From Pisciglobus halotolerans (GTDB lineage: Bacteria; Bacillota; Bacilli; Lactobacillales; Carnobacteriaceae): DNA of 52,134 nucleotides. Positions 24,933 through 33,096 of the stretch are shown one piece after another. The notes under the pieces were generated by a model. The model searched no databases. It saw only the letters and a program-made list of their open reading frames with translations, and had not been told where the DNA came from. The position numbers and the translations under genes are program-made. Within the stretch, counting starts at the first letter, position 1. Each line of letters opens with the position of its first letter. The stretch is taken from NCBI RefSeq assembly GCF_900113675.1, contig NZ_FOQE01000014.1, positions 1-52,134 of the forward strand, read 5' to 3'.

Positions 24933-25032
24933 TGAGGCGTGTGAGAAAGTTGCTTTCTCTCTGCGTGGTACAGAAATGAAAACTCGCCCATGTCTCCGCG
25001 AATTTATATTAAATGAATGCGAGGAGAGAAAA
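24933..25032 (+). promoter_or_regulatory. Structured leader of the purine permease gene, unclassified
   Basis: A three-way fold is possible: outer GGCG (24936-24939) with CGCC (24985-24988), hairpin GAGAAAG/CTTTCTC (24943-24959) and a short TCTG/CAGA stem (24960-24974). The conserved bases of the guanine/adenine, xanthine or PreQ1 riboswitches are not recognised. ATG 24976 inside it is in frame with the permease. Confidence 0.35.
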
Positions 25033-26313
25033 ATGGAAAAATTATTTCATCTAAATCAAAAAGGAACGTCCTTGAAGCAAGAAATAATGGCAGGGCTGAC
25101 TTCCTTTTTTGCAATTTCTTATATTATTGTCGTAAACCCAATGATATTGGCAGATGCAGGAATACCTTCTGAGTTAAGTGTATTTGCGACTATCTTAGCT
25201 TCTGCGATGGGCAGTTTATTGATGGGATTGCTTGCAAATGCTCCGCTTGTGATGACTCCTGGGATGGGCGTTAATGCTTTCTTTACGTATACCATCGTTG
25301 TCTCTATGGGCTTGAGTTGGCAGCAAGCGCTAGGCGTTATTCTGATTTCTAGCTTGATTTTTATCGTCATCAGTTTTACAAATCTCGGCATGAAGTTGGC
25401 GGAGTCTATACCAGAATCTTTAAAGCAAGGAATTACAGCAGGAATAGGACTATTTTTAGTGATGATTGGGCTGGAAAACGGGGGAGTGATCGTGGATGGT
25501 GGCAGTCATTCGTTTGTTGCCTTAGGAAATCTGACGGATCCTTTGGTTCTGTTGACGTTGCTGGGCATCGTGCTATCTGCGGTTTTATATTTGCGGAAAG
25601 TCAAAGGCAGCTTTTTTATCGGTATTATCGTGATCACGCTTTTATCGCTTGTGACCGGCAGTCATCAACCAACGTCTTCGACTTTTTCCATGAGTCAAAT
25701 TGTGGAATACCCACAGATTTTAGGTGCGTTTGATTTATCTGCTTTCTTCAACTTGCCGTTTATATTGGCTGTCTTTTCAATGACCATGATCTTGATTTTT
25801 GAGTCGATTGGTCTTCTGGAAGGTTTGTTGGAAGATAAAAAACAATTTAAACAAGCTTTTCGTGTGACAGGAATCATGACGGTACTTTCCAGTTTGTTGG
25901 GAACAAGTCCGACTGTTGTTGCTGCTGAAAGTGCTTCAGGGATCAAAGAAGGCGGTAAGACTGGACTGACTTCTGTGACAGTGAGCATCTTGTTTTTGCT
26001 GTCCTTTGTTTTTACACCTTTACTGACCTATATTCCTAGTGCAGCGCTCTCGCCTGTTGTTGTGATTACGGGAGCGATCATGATGGAAAGTTTGAAAAGG
26101 ATCGATTTTGAAGATTTCAGTGAATGGTTCCCTGCTTTCCTTATTGTCGTCATGATCCCGCTGACGTCTAGTATTGTAGACGGATTGGCATTTGGTTTTA
26201 TTGCTTATCCGCTTTTAAAAATGGCAAAAGGTGAATTTTTCAAAATCAAAAAAATGATGCATGTCGTTTCTTTCTTATTCTTCTTGACGATGATCGCCAT
26301 TGCAACTTTATAA
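25033..26313 (+). CDS. NCS2 family purine permease (AzgA/PbuG type)
   Basis: The protein is a proton-coupled importer of hypoxanthine, guanine or adenine with about 12-14 membrane helices. The AzgA-type blocks are present: IMAGLTSFFAISYIIVVNP, ALVMTPGMGVNAFFTY-like text from residue 70 (here PLVMTPGMGVNAFF) and FDTLGTL-position text FESIGLLEGLL, followed by TSPTVVAAESASGIKEGGKTGLTS. The start was set at 25033, where AGGAGAG lies 5 bases upstream; ATG 24976 would add 19 hydrophilic residues. A bidirectional terminator follows. Confidence 0.92.
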   Translation: MEKLFHLNQKGTSLKQEIMAGLTSFFAISYIIVVNPMILADAGIPSELSVFATILASAMGSLLMGLLANAPLVMTPGMGVNAFFTYTIVVSMGLSWQQALGVILISSLIFIVISFTNLGMKLAESIPESLKQGITAGIGLFLVMIGLENGGVIVDGGSHSFVALGNLTDPLVLLTLLGIVLSAVLYLRKVKGSFFIGIIVITLLSLVTGSHQPTSSTFSMSQIVEYPQILGAFDLSAFFNLPFILAVFSMTMILIFESIGLLEGLLEDKKQFKQAFRVTGIMTVLSSLLGTSPTVVAAESASGIKEGGKTGLTSVTVSILFLLSFVFTPLLTYIPSAALSPVVVITGAIMMESLKRIDFEDFSEWFPAFLIVVMIPLTSSIVDGLAFGFIAYPLLKMAKGEFFKIKKMMHVVSFLFFLTMIAIATL

Positions 26314-26315
26314 CA

Positions 26316-26387
26316 AAAAAACTCCGAATGGATGAAGAGGTTCTGCTGCTGGTCAGCAAGAATACCTCTCCTAAGTTCGGAGTTTTT
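26316..26387. terminator. Bidirectional intrinsic terminator
   Basis: AAAAACTCCGAA (26316-26327) pairs with TTCGGAGTTTTT (26376-26387), with an inner GAGG/CCTC and TGCTG/CAGCA stem. It ends the permease gene and overlaps the stop of the convergent CLC gene. Confidence 0.75.
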
Positions 26388-27603
26388 ATTCGTTCAATTC
26401 CCAAATGATTTCTTTTTGTCCGCCGTAAATAGACTGATTGCCATTAAAGGCATATGCTGCGATGACAGCTAAAAAGAAGAAAGGCAAGTGTTGAAAGCCA
26501 AATACTTCTGCTCCAATAAAAGCTGGGCCGATAAAGGTATTGGTTGCGGAAGCAAATACGCTAATGTAACCTAGCGCAGCCGCAAATTCAATTGGAAATC
26601 CGAGGAGAGGCGCTAAGATAAATCCTAGACTGGCTCCAATAGCAAAAAGCGGTGTCACCTCTCCACCTTGGAATCCAGCTGCTAAAGTGATGATCGTGAG
26701 CGCCAACTTCAAGAACCAGTCATAAGAATAAATAGAACCATTTGTAAAACTTTCGCTGATCAGATTGGTTCCTAAACCAGAGTAACGGCCAAAGTGAAAG
26801 GCCATCAGCAACAAGCTGACAAGCAAACCAATCAGAAAAATCCTTTTATAGAGATCCGGGAAGCGAGCAGTAGACCAACTTTTTGCTTTTTTTAATCCAA
26901 AAGCAAAAAAGCCGCCGACGATCCCGAAAATGATGCCGATCAACAAAGTCCGTAAAACAGAAGAAAGGTCAAAAACAACCTCTTGCTTTAATACAACACT
27001 GAATTTTTCTAGTCCTAACAAGTGAGAAGTCGTACTAGCTGTAAAGGCAGCTAATGTAGCTGGAAGAACAGCCCGACTTTCGATTCTGCCGACCATCAAA
27101 ACTTCCATAGCGAAAAAAACAGCTGCAATAGGTGTTTGGAATAACCCACCAAAACCGGCTGCCATTCCAGAAACCAGCAACAACTTTCCAGCTGATGGGT
27201 AGGGAAGGACGCGTCCAGCTCGGTGACCAACGACGGCACCAATTTGTACAGCTACACCTTCACGTCCAGCACTTCCACCAAATAAATGCGTCAACCAAGT
27301 TCCAGCGATCACTAAAGGGATCATTCGTTTTGGAATTTCGTCTTCTTCCTCGTTGCCAACTGCAAATACCAATCCCATTCCTTTTCCAGTATTTTTTCCA
27401 AATTTCTGATAACCATAAACGATGATCAGACCAATAAGAGACAAAAAAGGCAATAAGAAATAAGCATGAAGATCGCGAAAATCTGTAATGGCGATCAATA
27501 CGCGTCCAAATAACGCATCAATTGCGCCTACTACTATCCCGATCAAGACAGCCAATATTGAGAAATATCCTATTTCTTGCATTACTTTTATCCGTTTAGA
27601 CAT
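26386..27603 (-). CDS. CLC-family channel/antiporter, probably the fluoride/proton type (CLC-F)
   Basis: This CLC membrane protein has about 405 residues. The gating Glu lies in GREGVAVQIG (Glu115), where chloride-type CLCs usually have GREGP. At the first anion-site loop the sequence is GKGMGL (Met76) instead of GSGIP. A Met there with GREG[T/V] is the mark of CLC-F proteins, which export fluoride in exchange for protons. From memory, the E. casseliflavus CLC-F has these residues at Met79 and Glu118, a constant offset of three. GGAGG lies before the ATG. Substrate is inferred from these residues. Confidence 0.88.
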   Translation of the reverse strand: MSKRIKVMQEIGYFSILAVLIGIVVGAIDALFGRVLIAITDFRDLHAYFLLPFLSLIGLIIVYGYQKFGKNTGKGMGLVFAVGNEEEDEIPKRMIPLVIAGTWLTHLFGGSAGREGVAVQIGAVVGHRAGRVLPYPSAGKLLLVSGMAAGFGGLFQTPIAAVFFAMEVLMVGRIESRAVLPATLAAFTASTTSHLLGLEKFSVVLKQEVVFDLSSVLRTLLIGIIFGIVGGFFAFGLKKAKSWSTARFPDLYKRIFLIGLLVSLLLMAFHFGRYSGLGTNLISESFTNGSIYSYDWFLKLALTIITLAAGFQGGEVTPLFAIGASLGFILAPLLGFPIEFAAALGYISVFASATNTFIGPAFIGAEVFGFQHLPFFFLAVIAAYAFNGNQSIYGGQKEIIWELNE

Positions 27604-27659
27604 GTTTTTCCTCCAAAAAACCTTCTCCTCATCTATAAGAAAGAGCTGAATCGCTTTAT

Positions 27660-28292
27660 TTAATCTTCTTTTTCGCTGATTTCTTTTAATACTTGCTGAA
27701 AGGTTTCAACAGGTTGTGCACCGCTAAGTCCATACTTTCCATCTATAACGAAAAACGGAACGCCTTGTACACCGATTTGTTGAGCTAATGCAATGTCGTT
27801 TTGCATTTCAAGCAAATATTCATCTTCATTCGCTAAGATTTCTTCAGCTTTCTTATGTTCTAAGCCCAGTTCATCTGCAAGCGATAAAAGAAACAGGTTA
27901 TCATTCAACCACTGACCTTGTGTGAAATAGCCTTTTTTTGCTAGCTCCATAAATTCCGTACCTTTGTCTTGTATTTTAGCATATTGGAATAAGCGATGAG
28001 CTTTGACTGTATTGCTGTGTTGGATATTTTCATAATGATAATCTAGTCCTGCTTGATGGGCCATTTCGGTTACATTTTTGATCATTTCTTCTGTTTGTTC
28101 AAGAGACAAGCCTTTTGATTGAGCAAAGTAATCGCTCATACTGCTAGTTACCTTATTGGGTGCTTGCGGATCTAATTCAAAACTATGATATTCAAATTCA
28201 ACCTTACCCAAATCTTTGACAGCTTCTTCAATATGACGCTTGCCGATATAGCAAAACGGACAAACAAAATCGGACCAAATATCGATCTTCAA
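27660..28292 (-). CDS. DsbA-family oxidoreductase (FrnE-like)
   Basis: This thioredoxin-fold protein with a helical insertion has the motif CPFC at residues 11-14 of the chosen start, directly after the first strand IDIWSDFV. The cis-Pro loop is GVQGVPFFVIDGKYGLSGAQP. FrnE-like proteins are cytoplasmic and act in thiol redox or polyketide-type chemistry; no signal peptide is present here. The start is TTG 28292 with AGGAG 8 bases upstream; the GTG at 28301 overlaps that site. Length is 210 residues. Confidence 0.88.
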   Translation of the reverse strand: MKIDIWSDFVCPFCYIGKRHIEEAVKDLGKVEFEYHSFELDPQAPNKVTSSMSDYFAQSKGLSLEQTEEMIKNVTEMAHQAGLDYHYENIQHSNTVKAHRLFQYAKIQDKGTEFMELAKKGYFTQGQWLNDNLFLLSLADELGLEHKKAEEILANEDEYLLEMQNDIALAQQIGVQGVPFFVIDGKYGLSGAQPVETFQQVLKEISEKED

Positions 28293-28475
28293 AAAAAGCA
28301 CTCCTTTATATGTTGTTGATGTATCCTTTCATTTTAAGGGAGGGAGTAGCGGATTGCAATGTAAAATCGTTTAGCAAAAGAATGGTTGTTTTTTAAAAAT
28401 TGGTTTCATCATAAGATAGGGAATCAGCAGTAGCTGAAAATAAATGAGGTAAACCAGGTAGAAGCAAATGAAAGT

Positions 28476-28509
28476 AAAAAAACCGGATGATATTCTATCC
28501 GGCTTTTTT
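28476..28509 (-). terminator. Intrinsic terminator of the DUF4828 gene
   Basis: CCGGAT and ATCCGG form the stem (with flanking A/T pairs), loop of eight, T run on the minus strand. Confidence 0.8.
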
Positions 28510-28879
28510 AATCTATTTTCTTCAATAAGTAAGTTTTGTCGTCTGCACTATCTAATAGGGTCAAATTGTTTTCATCCTGGACTTTAAATGTCAACTCATA
28601 GCCAAAATGGTCAGTATAAACCAACTGATCTTTTGTTAAAGCAGTTACTGAACCTTTCATTGCTTTTCCATTTAAAACGATATTTTCTTCAGCGTCGATC
28701 AATAGTTGTCCCGAAAAGAGACCTGCTGGATCTTGCATATGCCAATTCCCAAGATAAGGCGACAAGAGCTGATCATTCTTTTGGTTAGTCTTGCTTTCCT
28801 TATATTTCAGAGAAGCTCTAGTAAGACCTGCGATAAAAGAAGCGCTGAGAAGATATTTAAGTAAACGATGTGAAGCCAT
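28508..28879 (-). CDS. DUF4828 protein
   Basis: The protein has 123 residues. The N-terminal 20 residues (LLKYLLSASFIAGLTRAS) are hydrophobic enough to be a membrane anchor or weak signal. The rest, beginning SPYLGNWHMQDPAGLF, forms a small beta-rich domain matching DUF4828 of Lactobacillales. Function unknown. GGGGG lies before the ATG. It is a single gene with its own terminator. Confidence 0.8.
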   Translation of the reverse strand: MASHRLLKYLLSASFIAGLTRASLKYKESKTNQKNDQLLSPYLGNWHMQDPAGLFSGQLLIDAEENIVLNGKAMKGSVTALTKDQLVYTDHFGYELTFKVQDENNLTLLDSADDKTYLLKKID

Positions 28880-29041
28880 TTGAAAACCCCCTTTGAATAT
28901 TCATACCAACCGGACATTACGAACAATGAGGAAATAGAACAATCCTTTTGCCATCACTTTCATTATAAGCCGAAACAGAAAAATAAAATAGTGGACTTTA
29001 GCCTTGTTTTATAAATTATTTTGCTTTTTGTGGCAAAATAA

Positions 29042-29084
29042 TCGAAAAAAAAGGATCTTCCTGCCGAAGCAAAAAGATCTTTTG
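29042..29084 (-). terminator. Intrinsic terminator of uppP with UUCG tetraloop
   Basis: On the minus strand AAAAGATCTTTTTGC and GCAGGAAGATCCTTTT pair around a TTCG loop, followed by a T run. Confidence 0.8.
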
Positions 29085-29089
29085 ATTGA

Positions 29090-29914
29090 TTAATGAAAAA
29101 GAATAAAGTAGCCGATCACTAGGATCCCTAAAATGATTCGGTACCAGCCAAAAGCTTTGAAGTCGTTGTTGCGGATGTAACCTAATAAGAATTTGATGGC
29201 TAAAACAGATACGATAAAAGCAACGACCATACCAGTTAGCAATACAGCTAATTCCATACCAGTAAAGGACCAACCAAAGTCTAAAAGTTTGATCAAACTA
29301 GCACCAAACATGATAGGAATAGACATAAAGAAAGAAAATTCAGTCGCTACAAATCGAGACGTACCAAGTAAGATAGCACCTAGAATCGTTGCCCCAGAGC
29401 GCGAGGTTCCCGGAATCAAGGAGAGAACTTGGAAGACACCGATAAGAAAGGCTGTTTGATAGCTTAAATCTTGAAAATTTTCATAACGTGCAGCTTTCCC
29501 TTTGTTTCTATTTTCCACAAGAATAAACAAAACACCATAAACGATCAGCATAATCGCAACAGTTTGATAATTGTAAAGGTGGGCATTCAACCAATCATCC
29601 AGCAACACACCAATGATACCAGCTGGAATCACACCAACGATCACTTTATACCAGATGGACATCGTTTCTTTCTTTTCCTCTGTTGTTTTCTTTGGCGAAA
29701 GAGGATTGAGTTTATGGAAAAAGAGAAAAATGACGGCTAGGATAGCTCCTAATTGGATGACAACAAAAAACATTTCTTTAAAGGCAGGAGAAGCATCTAG
29801 TTGAATGAACTCATCTACCAATATCATGTGACCAGTACTGCTGATAGGCAGCCACTCGGTAATTCCTTCAACAATCCCGAGAACAATTGCTTTTAAAATT
29901 TCAAAAAAATCCAT
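29090..29914 (-). CDS. uppP: Undecaprenyl-diphosphatase
   Basis: The membrane enzyme dephosphorylates undecaprenyl diphosphate to recycle the lipid carrier of cell-wall synthesis; extra copies give bacitracin resistance. The two catalytic loops are [14 protein letters not shown] (16-29) and [10 protein letters not shown] (168-177), both intact. About eight helices, 274 residues, normal length. AAGGAAG lies before the ATG. Single gene with its own terminator. Confidence 0.96.
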   Translation of the reverse strand: MDFFEILKAIVLGIVEGITEWLPISSTGHMILVDEFIQLDASPAFKEMFFVVIQLGAILAVIFLFFHKLNPLSPKKTTEEKKETMSIWYKVIVGVIPAGIIGVLLDDWLNAHLYNYQTVAIMLIVYGVLFILVENRNKGKAARYENFQDLSYQTAFLIGVFQVLSLIPGTSRSGATILGAILLGTSRFVATEFSFFMSIPIMFGASLIKLLDFGWSFTGMELAVLLTGMVVAFIVSVLAIKFLLGYIRNNDFKAFGWYRIILGILVIGYFILFH

Positions 29915-30080
29915 TTTCTACTTCCTTTCATACTTGGAAAAATATGTACAACAAACAGTATTATACCGAATTTATAAAAAATATGCTAGAACTAAGAAAA
30001 AGAGAAGTGGGCGTAATCGGATAACAACAAAGGAAGCAACGCGTGGAGAGCATGTAACAAACAACTCAGAAAATAGCGGA
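29915..30080. other. AT-rich spacer upstream of the 52-bp repeats
   Basis: It must contain the uppP promoter on the minus strand. The plus-strand 62-codon frame here has no family features and runs into the repeats, so I do not call it a gene. Confidence 0.3.
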
Positions 30081-30258
30081 ATTCAGCTGATCGTTCCAAC
30101 TCAATGGTCAGAATCAGTTTAAGTAGGAGTGCAAATCAGTTATCATTCCAACTCAATGGATAGAATCAGTTTGAGTAGGAACGCAAATCAGTTACCATTC
30201 CAACTCAATGGACAGAACCAATTTGAGTAGGAGTGCAAATCAGTTATCATTCCAACTT
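30081..30258 (+). repeat. 52-bp tandem repeat, about 3.4 copies, each a hairpin
   Basis: Copies begin at about 30081, 30133, 30185 and 30237 (last one partial), with an exact 52-base step. Each holds TTCCAACTCAA, a spacer of about 14 bases and TTGAGTAGGAA, inverted copies with one mismatch in the middle units. The two central copies differ at only a few positions, and several changes fall in the spacer. The array lies 117 bases ahead of the next gene. Confidence 0.85.
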
Positions 30259-30374
30259 AGTGCAGTGATACGATCTTCCAGCTGAAGGTATATTGTAAAG
30301 AAAAGGCTTTTTTGATAAACTGATGGAGGAGAGAAAGATAGCTATTAACATACACTAAAGGAGTCTGCTAAAGA

Positions 30375-30863
30375 ATGTTCGAAACAAAAAAAGCAGAGGT
30401 AAAAAAAAGAAAAACGCTCTTTTATAACCTTACTATGGGGTACTGGATCGTCCTATCGCTCGTATATTTCGGCTCGCTGAATCTTGCTTTAACGCATCAG
30501 CAGACAGAAGAGCAGGGCGTTGCAGTGATTGCGACTTCATTGATGTTGGCGTTCAATTTATTTTTTGCGTATTTGCTCTATGGAACAGAAGTAAAAGAAC
30601 GCAGTCGAGAAGGTCTTAGCGGTTTGATCTTTAAGTTTGCGATTCTGCAACAACTGATCGTAGGAAATATCTTTGGTGCAGTGCTTGCTTTTTTTGCACA
30701 CTTAGAGTTGCCTGAAAGTATGTCTGCAGCATCCGAAGATGAAGAGAAAAGCAAACCGATAAAAGGGAAACACAAAAAAGGAGTTTTGTTTATACTCGCT
30801 GCCATAATTGTGTTATCATTAGGTATAGCATTTGTTAACTGGCGTGTTTCAAATGCAACATAG
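30375..30863 (+). CDS. Small membrane protein upstream of EIIA-Glc
   Basis: I do not recognise a family. The 162 residues contain four likely helices (about 24-41, 47-67, 84-107, 135-154). A basic N-terminus and a charged linker EDEEKSKPIKGKHKKG stand before the last helix. It is 23 bases ahead of the EIIA gene and very likely co-transcribed with it. The AAAGGAG site lies 11 bases before the ATG. A regulatory or accessory role beside EIIA is possible but unsupported. Confidence 0.8.
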   Translation: MFETKKAEVKKRKTLFYNLTMGYWIVLSLVYFGSLNLALTHQQTEEQGVAVIATSLMLAFNLFFAYLLYGTEVKERSREGLSGLIFKFAILQQLIVGNIFGAVLAFFAHLELPESMSAASEDEEKSKPIKGKHKKGVLFILAAIIVLSLGIAFVNWRVSNAT

Positions 30864-30886
30864 AATGAAGAAAGTAGGGATGGAAA

Positions 30887-31393
30887 ATGGGGTTATTCGA
30901 TTTTCTAAAAGGCAAAGATAAAAAAGAGGAAAGTAAAGAAGTTAAACTGTTTTCACCAGTAAATGGTACTGTGATCGCTATCGAAGAAGTAGCAGATCCA
31001 GTGTTTTCTCAAAAAATGATGGGAGACGGCTTTGCTGTAAAACCATCAGACGGCAACATTTATTCTCCAGTCTCTGGTAAAGTGGTCAGTGTATTTCCAA
31101 CGCAACATGCAGTAGGAATTACAATGGACAACGGCATCGAAGTATTGGTTCACATGGGATTGGACACTGTTGAACTAGATGGGAAACCTTTTAATACAGT
31201 TGCAACTGAAGGGCAAGAAGTCACGCCAGAAACGAAACTATCAACGATTGATTTGAAAGGACTAGCGGAAGCTGATAAAGATGATGCAATCGTTGTTGTA
31301 TTCACTAATATGGATCAAGTTAGCGAATACAGCTTGAGCAAAACAGGCCAAGTTTCTGTTAATAATGAAATCGGAACAGTTTCCGGCAAATAA
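30887..31393 (+). CDS. PTS glucose-type EIIA domain protein
   Basis: The soluble phosphocarrier accepts phosphate from HPr and passes it to a glucose-family EIIB. The family blocks are LFSPVNGTVI near residue 21, FPTQHAVGI with His74 and VLVHMGLDTVELDG with the phosphorylated His89. These match His75 and His90 of E. coli EIIA-Glc. Length (168 aa) is that of the free-standing form. No EIIBC is nearby, so it probably serves several permeases lacking their own EIIA. A strong terminator follows. Confidence 0.95.
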   Translation: MGLFDFLKGKDKKEESKEVKLFSPVNGTVIAIEEVADPVFSQKMMGDGFAVKPSDGNIYSPVSGKVVSVFPTQHAVGITMDNGIEVLVHMGLDTVELDGKPFNTVATEGQEVTPETKLSTIDLKGLAEADKDDAIVVVFTNMDQVSEYSLSKTGQVSVNNEIGTVSGK

Positions 31394-31403
31394 AAAAATA
31401 TAC

Positions 31404-31433
31404 AAAAGACGTTGCGATCGCAACGTCTTTTTT
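31404..31433. terminator. Intrinsic terminator after EIIA
   Basis: AAAAGACGTTGC and GCAACGTCTTTT pair around GATC, with a T run. It also faces the convergent flavin reductase gene. Confidence 0.85.
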
Positions 31434-31445
31434 AGTGGGGTGATT

Positions 31446-32069
31446 TTAGTTAGTTGGGCGTTTAAGGGTATATTCTTTTTCAAGCGTAGCATATTGGTTG
31501 CCAGATAAACGAGCGACTGGTAGCAGAGCCAAAGGTTGAATATATTCTTTCTCTGAGTCAAAAACAGCTTCATCAAAATAAAAGTCCGTCACTTTTACAA
31601 TAAAAAGATCGGAAACCGTTTCCCCTTCTAAACCTTGTACAGGCACATACTGGTGAAGCCGGCATTCAAAACGAATTTTTGCCTCTTTAATCGCGGGAAC
31701 TTGAACTGTTTGACTGTTTATCAATGTTAGATCTGTACGACTTAATTCAGTTTCTTCTGGCGGAAGCGGAGCAGCAGTCGCATTCATCGCTTCAACCACG
31801 CTTTGATCCACGATATGCACAACTGCTTCTTGGCGTTCTAGCAAATTGCGAGCAGTATCCTTTGGCTGTCCGTTGTTTCTCAAAATGGCAAAGGTCAACA
31901 GCGGAAGTTCATTAGATGCACCGCTAAAGAAGCTGAAAGGCGCAACATTGACGACTTTTCCGTCTTTGGAAAGCGTTGTGATCCAGGCGATCGGACGAGG
32001 AATCACGCTGCCTGAAATAAATTTGTACTGTTGTTTTTTTGAAAGCTTGTCTGCGCTAAAGTGAATCAT
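31446..32069 (-). CDS. Flavin reductase-like FMN-binding protein
   Basis: This is a split-barrel flavin reductase. The FMN-binding text YKFISGSVIPRPIAWITTLSKDG and VAPFSFFSG is the family signature. The start was set at ATG 32069 (GAGG 8 bases upstream); the longer frame from 32189 would overlap the VOC gene by 86 bases with no similarity. It follows two ring-cleaving dioxygenase genes in the same direction and probably forms an operon with them. A role in supplying reduced flavin or reducing quinones is inferred. Confidence 0.88.
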   Translation of the reverse strand: MIHFSADKLSKKQQYKFISGSVIPRPIAWITTLSKDGKVVNVAPFSFFSGASNELPLLTFAILRNNGQPKDTARNLLERQEAVVHIVDQSVVEAMNATAAPLPPEETELSRTDLTLINSQTVQVPAIKEAKIRFECRLHQYVPVQGLEGETVSDLFIVKVTDFYFDEAVFDSEKEYIQPLALLPVARLSGNQYATLEKEYTLKRPTN

Positions 32070-32103
32070 TTCAGTTTCCTCTCTCGATCGGTCTGTTTCT
32101 TTC

Positions 32104-33096
32104 TTAATCAAAATATTCTTTCTTAAATTCTTTGGTGCTGCGTACGGTGTCGATCGGACGTACAAGTTTTTCGATCCGTTCACGGTCATTTCTGAATTTA
32201 GGCGGCAATGCTAACGTTTCGCCAAGGGTCTCAATCGTTTCTTCATCATCGATAAAGCCAGGACCGTCAGTTGCTAATTCAAATAAAATATTTGGATAGA
32301 TGCGAGTATAAGTGGATTCAAAGTAGAAACGGTCTACATACCCTGAGTTTGGCAAGTTAAAGTCTTGCATCCGTTCGACCCATTCCTCGATCCCGTTGCG
32401 GTCATCTACGCGGAAAGCAACATGATGGACACTTCCGTAACCTTGCATAGCGCGCGGCAAGAATTGAGTCGGTTCCACAATAATTTGTGCACCATGTCCG
32501 CCTTCATCGCCGACTTCAAATAGATGATACCGTTCGTTTTTGTTAATTTCCTTAAAGTAAAGAACATTTTCCAGAATATCTTTCATAAAGTCAAATTGAG
32601 AAACTCTAAAGAAGATAGGTCCCAAGCCAGTAATGGCAAATTCGTCTGGTACTGGTCCTTTATGCCAAGGGATACCAGCTACCACACCTGTATTGTGTTC
32701 ATCAGAAATCAATTGATATTGCTGATCATCAAAGTCGTGGAAGGACAAAACTTTTGCCCCAAATAGTTCGCGGATCCCTTCATGAGCAATGTCATAGTGG
32801 TCAAAGCGTTTGACCCAGTAGTCTAATGCAGCATCATTCGGCACACGGAATGATGTTTTTGAAATATCATCTGTTCCTTTAGAACCTTTAGGGATGCCTG
32901 GAAAATCAAAGAATGTCATATCTGTTCCAGCATTTCCAGCGCCATCTGAGAAGAATAAGTGATACGTATGAATATCATCTTGGTTAACCGTCTTTTTTAC
33001 CAAACGCAAACCCAAAACATAGGTGAAAAAGTCATAAATTTTTTCTGCACTACTCGTAATCGCTGTAACATGGTGTATACCTTTAATCATTTCCAT
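32104..33096 (-). CDS. VOC-family ring-cleaving dioxygenase (MhqA/MhqO-like)
   Basis: The protein has two vicinal-oxygen-chelate modules (about residues 1-145 and 150-300). The metal ligands are likely His in GIHHVTAITSS (N-terminal module) and GSVHHVAFRVDD (C-terminal module), with Glu in ILFELATDGPGF. Family members from Bacillus are hydroquinone- or catechol-specific dioxygenases. Length (330 aa) is normal. The start ATG follows the stop of the upstream paralogue with no gap, so the two are translationally coupled. They share about the same layout but differ clearly in sequence. Confidence 0.9.
   Translation of the reverse strand: MEMIKGIHHVTAITSSAEKIYDFFTYVLGLRLVKKTVNQDDIHTYHLFFSDGAGNAGTDMTFFDFPGIPKGSKGTDDISKTSFRVPNDAALDYWVKRFDHYDIAHEGIRELFGAKVLSFHDFDDQQYQLISDEHNTGVVAGIPWHKGPVPDEFAITGLGPIFFRVSQFDFMKDILENVLYFKEINKNERYHLFEVGDEGGHGAQIIVEPTQFLPRAMQGYGSVHHVAFRVDDRNGIEEWVERMQDFNLPNSGYVDRFYFESTYTRIYPNILFELATDGPGFIDDEETIETLGETLALPPKFRNDRERIEKLVRPIDTVRSTKEFKKEYFD

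Noticed and set aside
24933-25032. Guanine/adenine or PreQ1 riboswitch
   Set aside because: The conserved junction bases and loop-loop motifs of these classes were not found.
29934-30122. 62-codon frame before the 52-bp repeats
   Set aside because: No similarity or ribosome site, and it ends inside the repeat.
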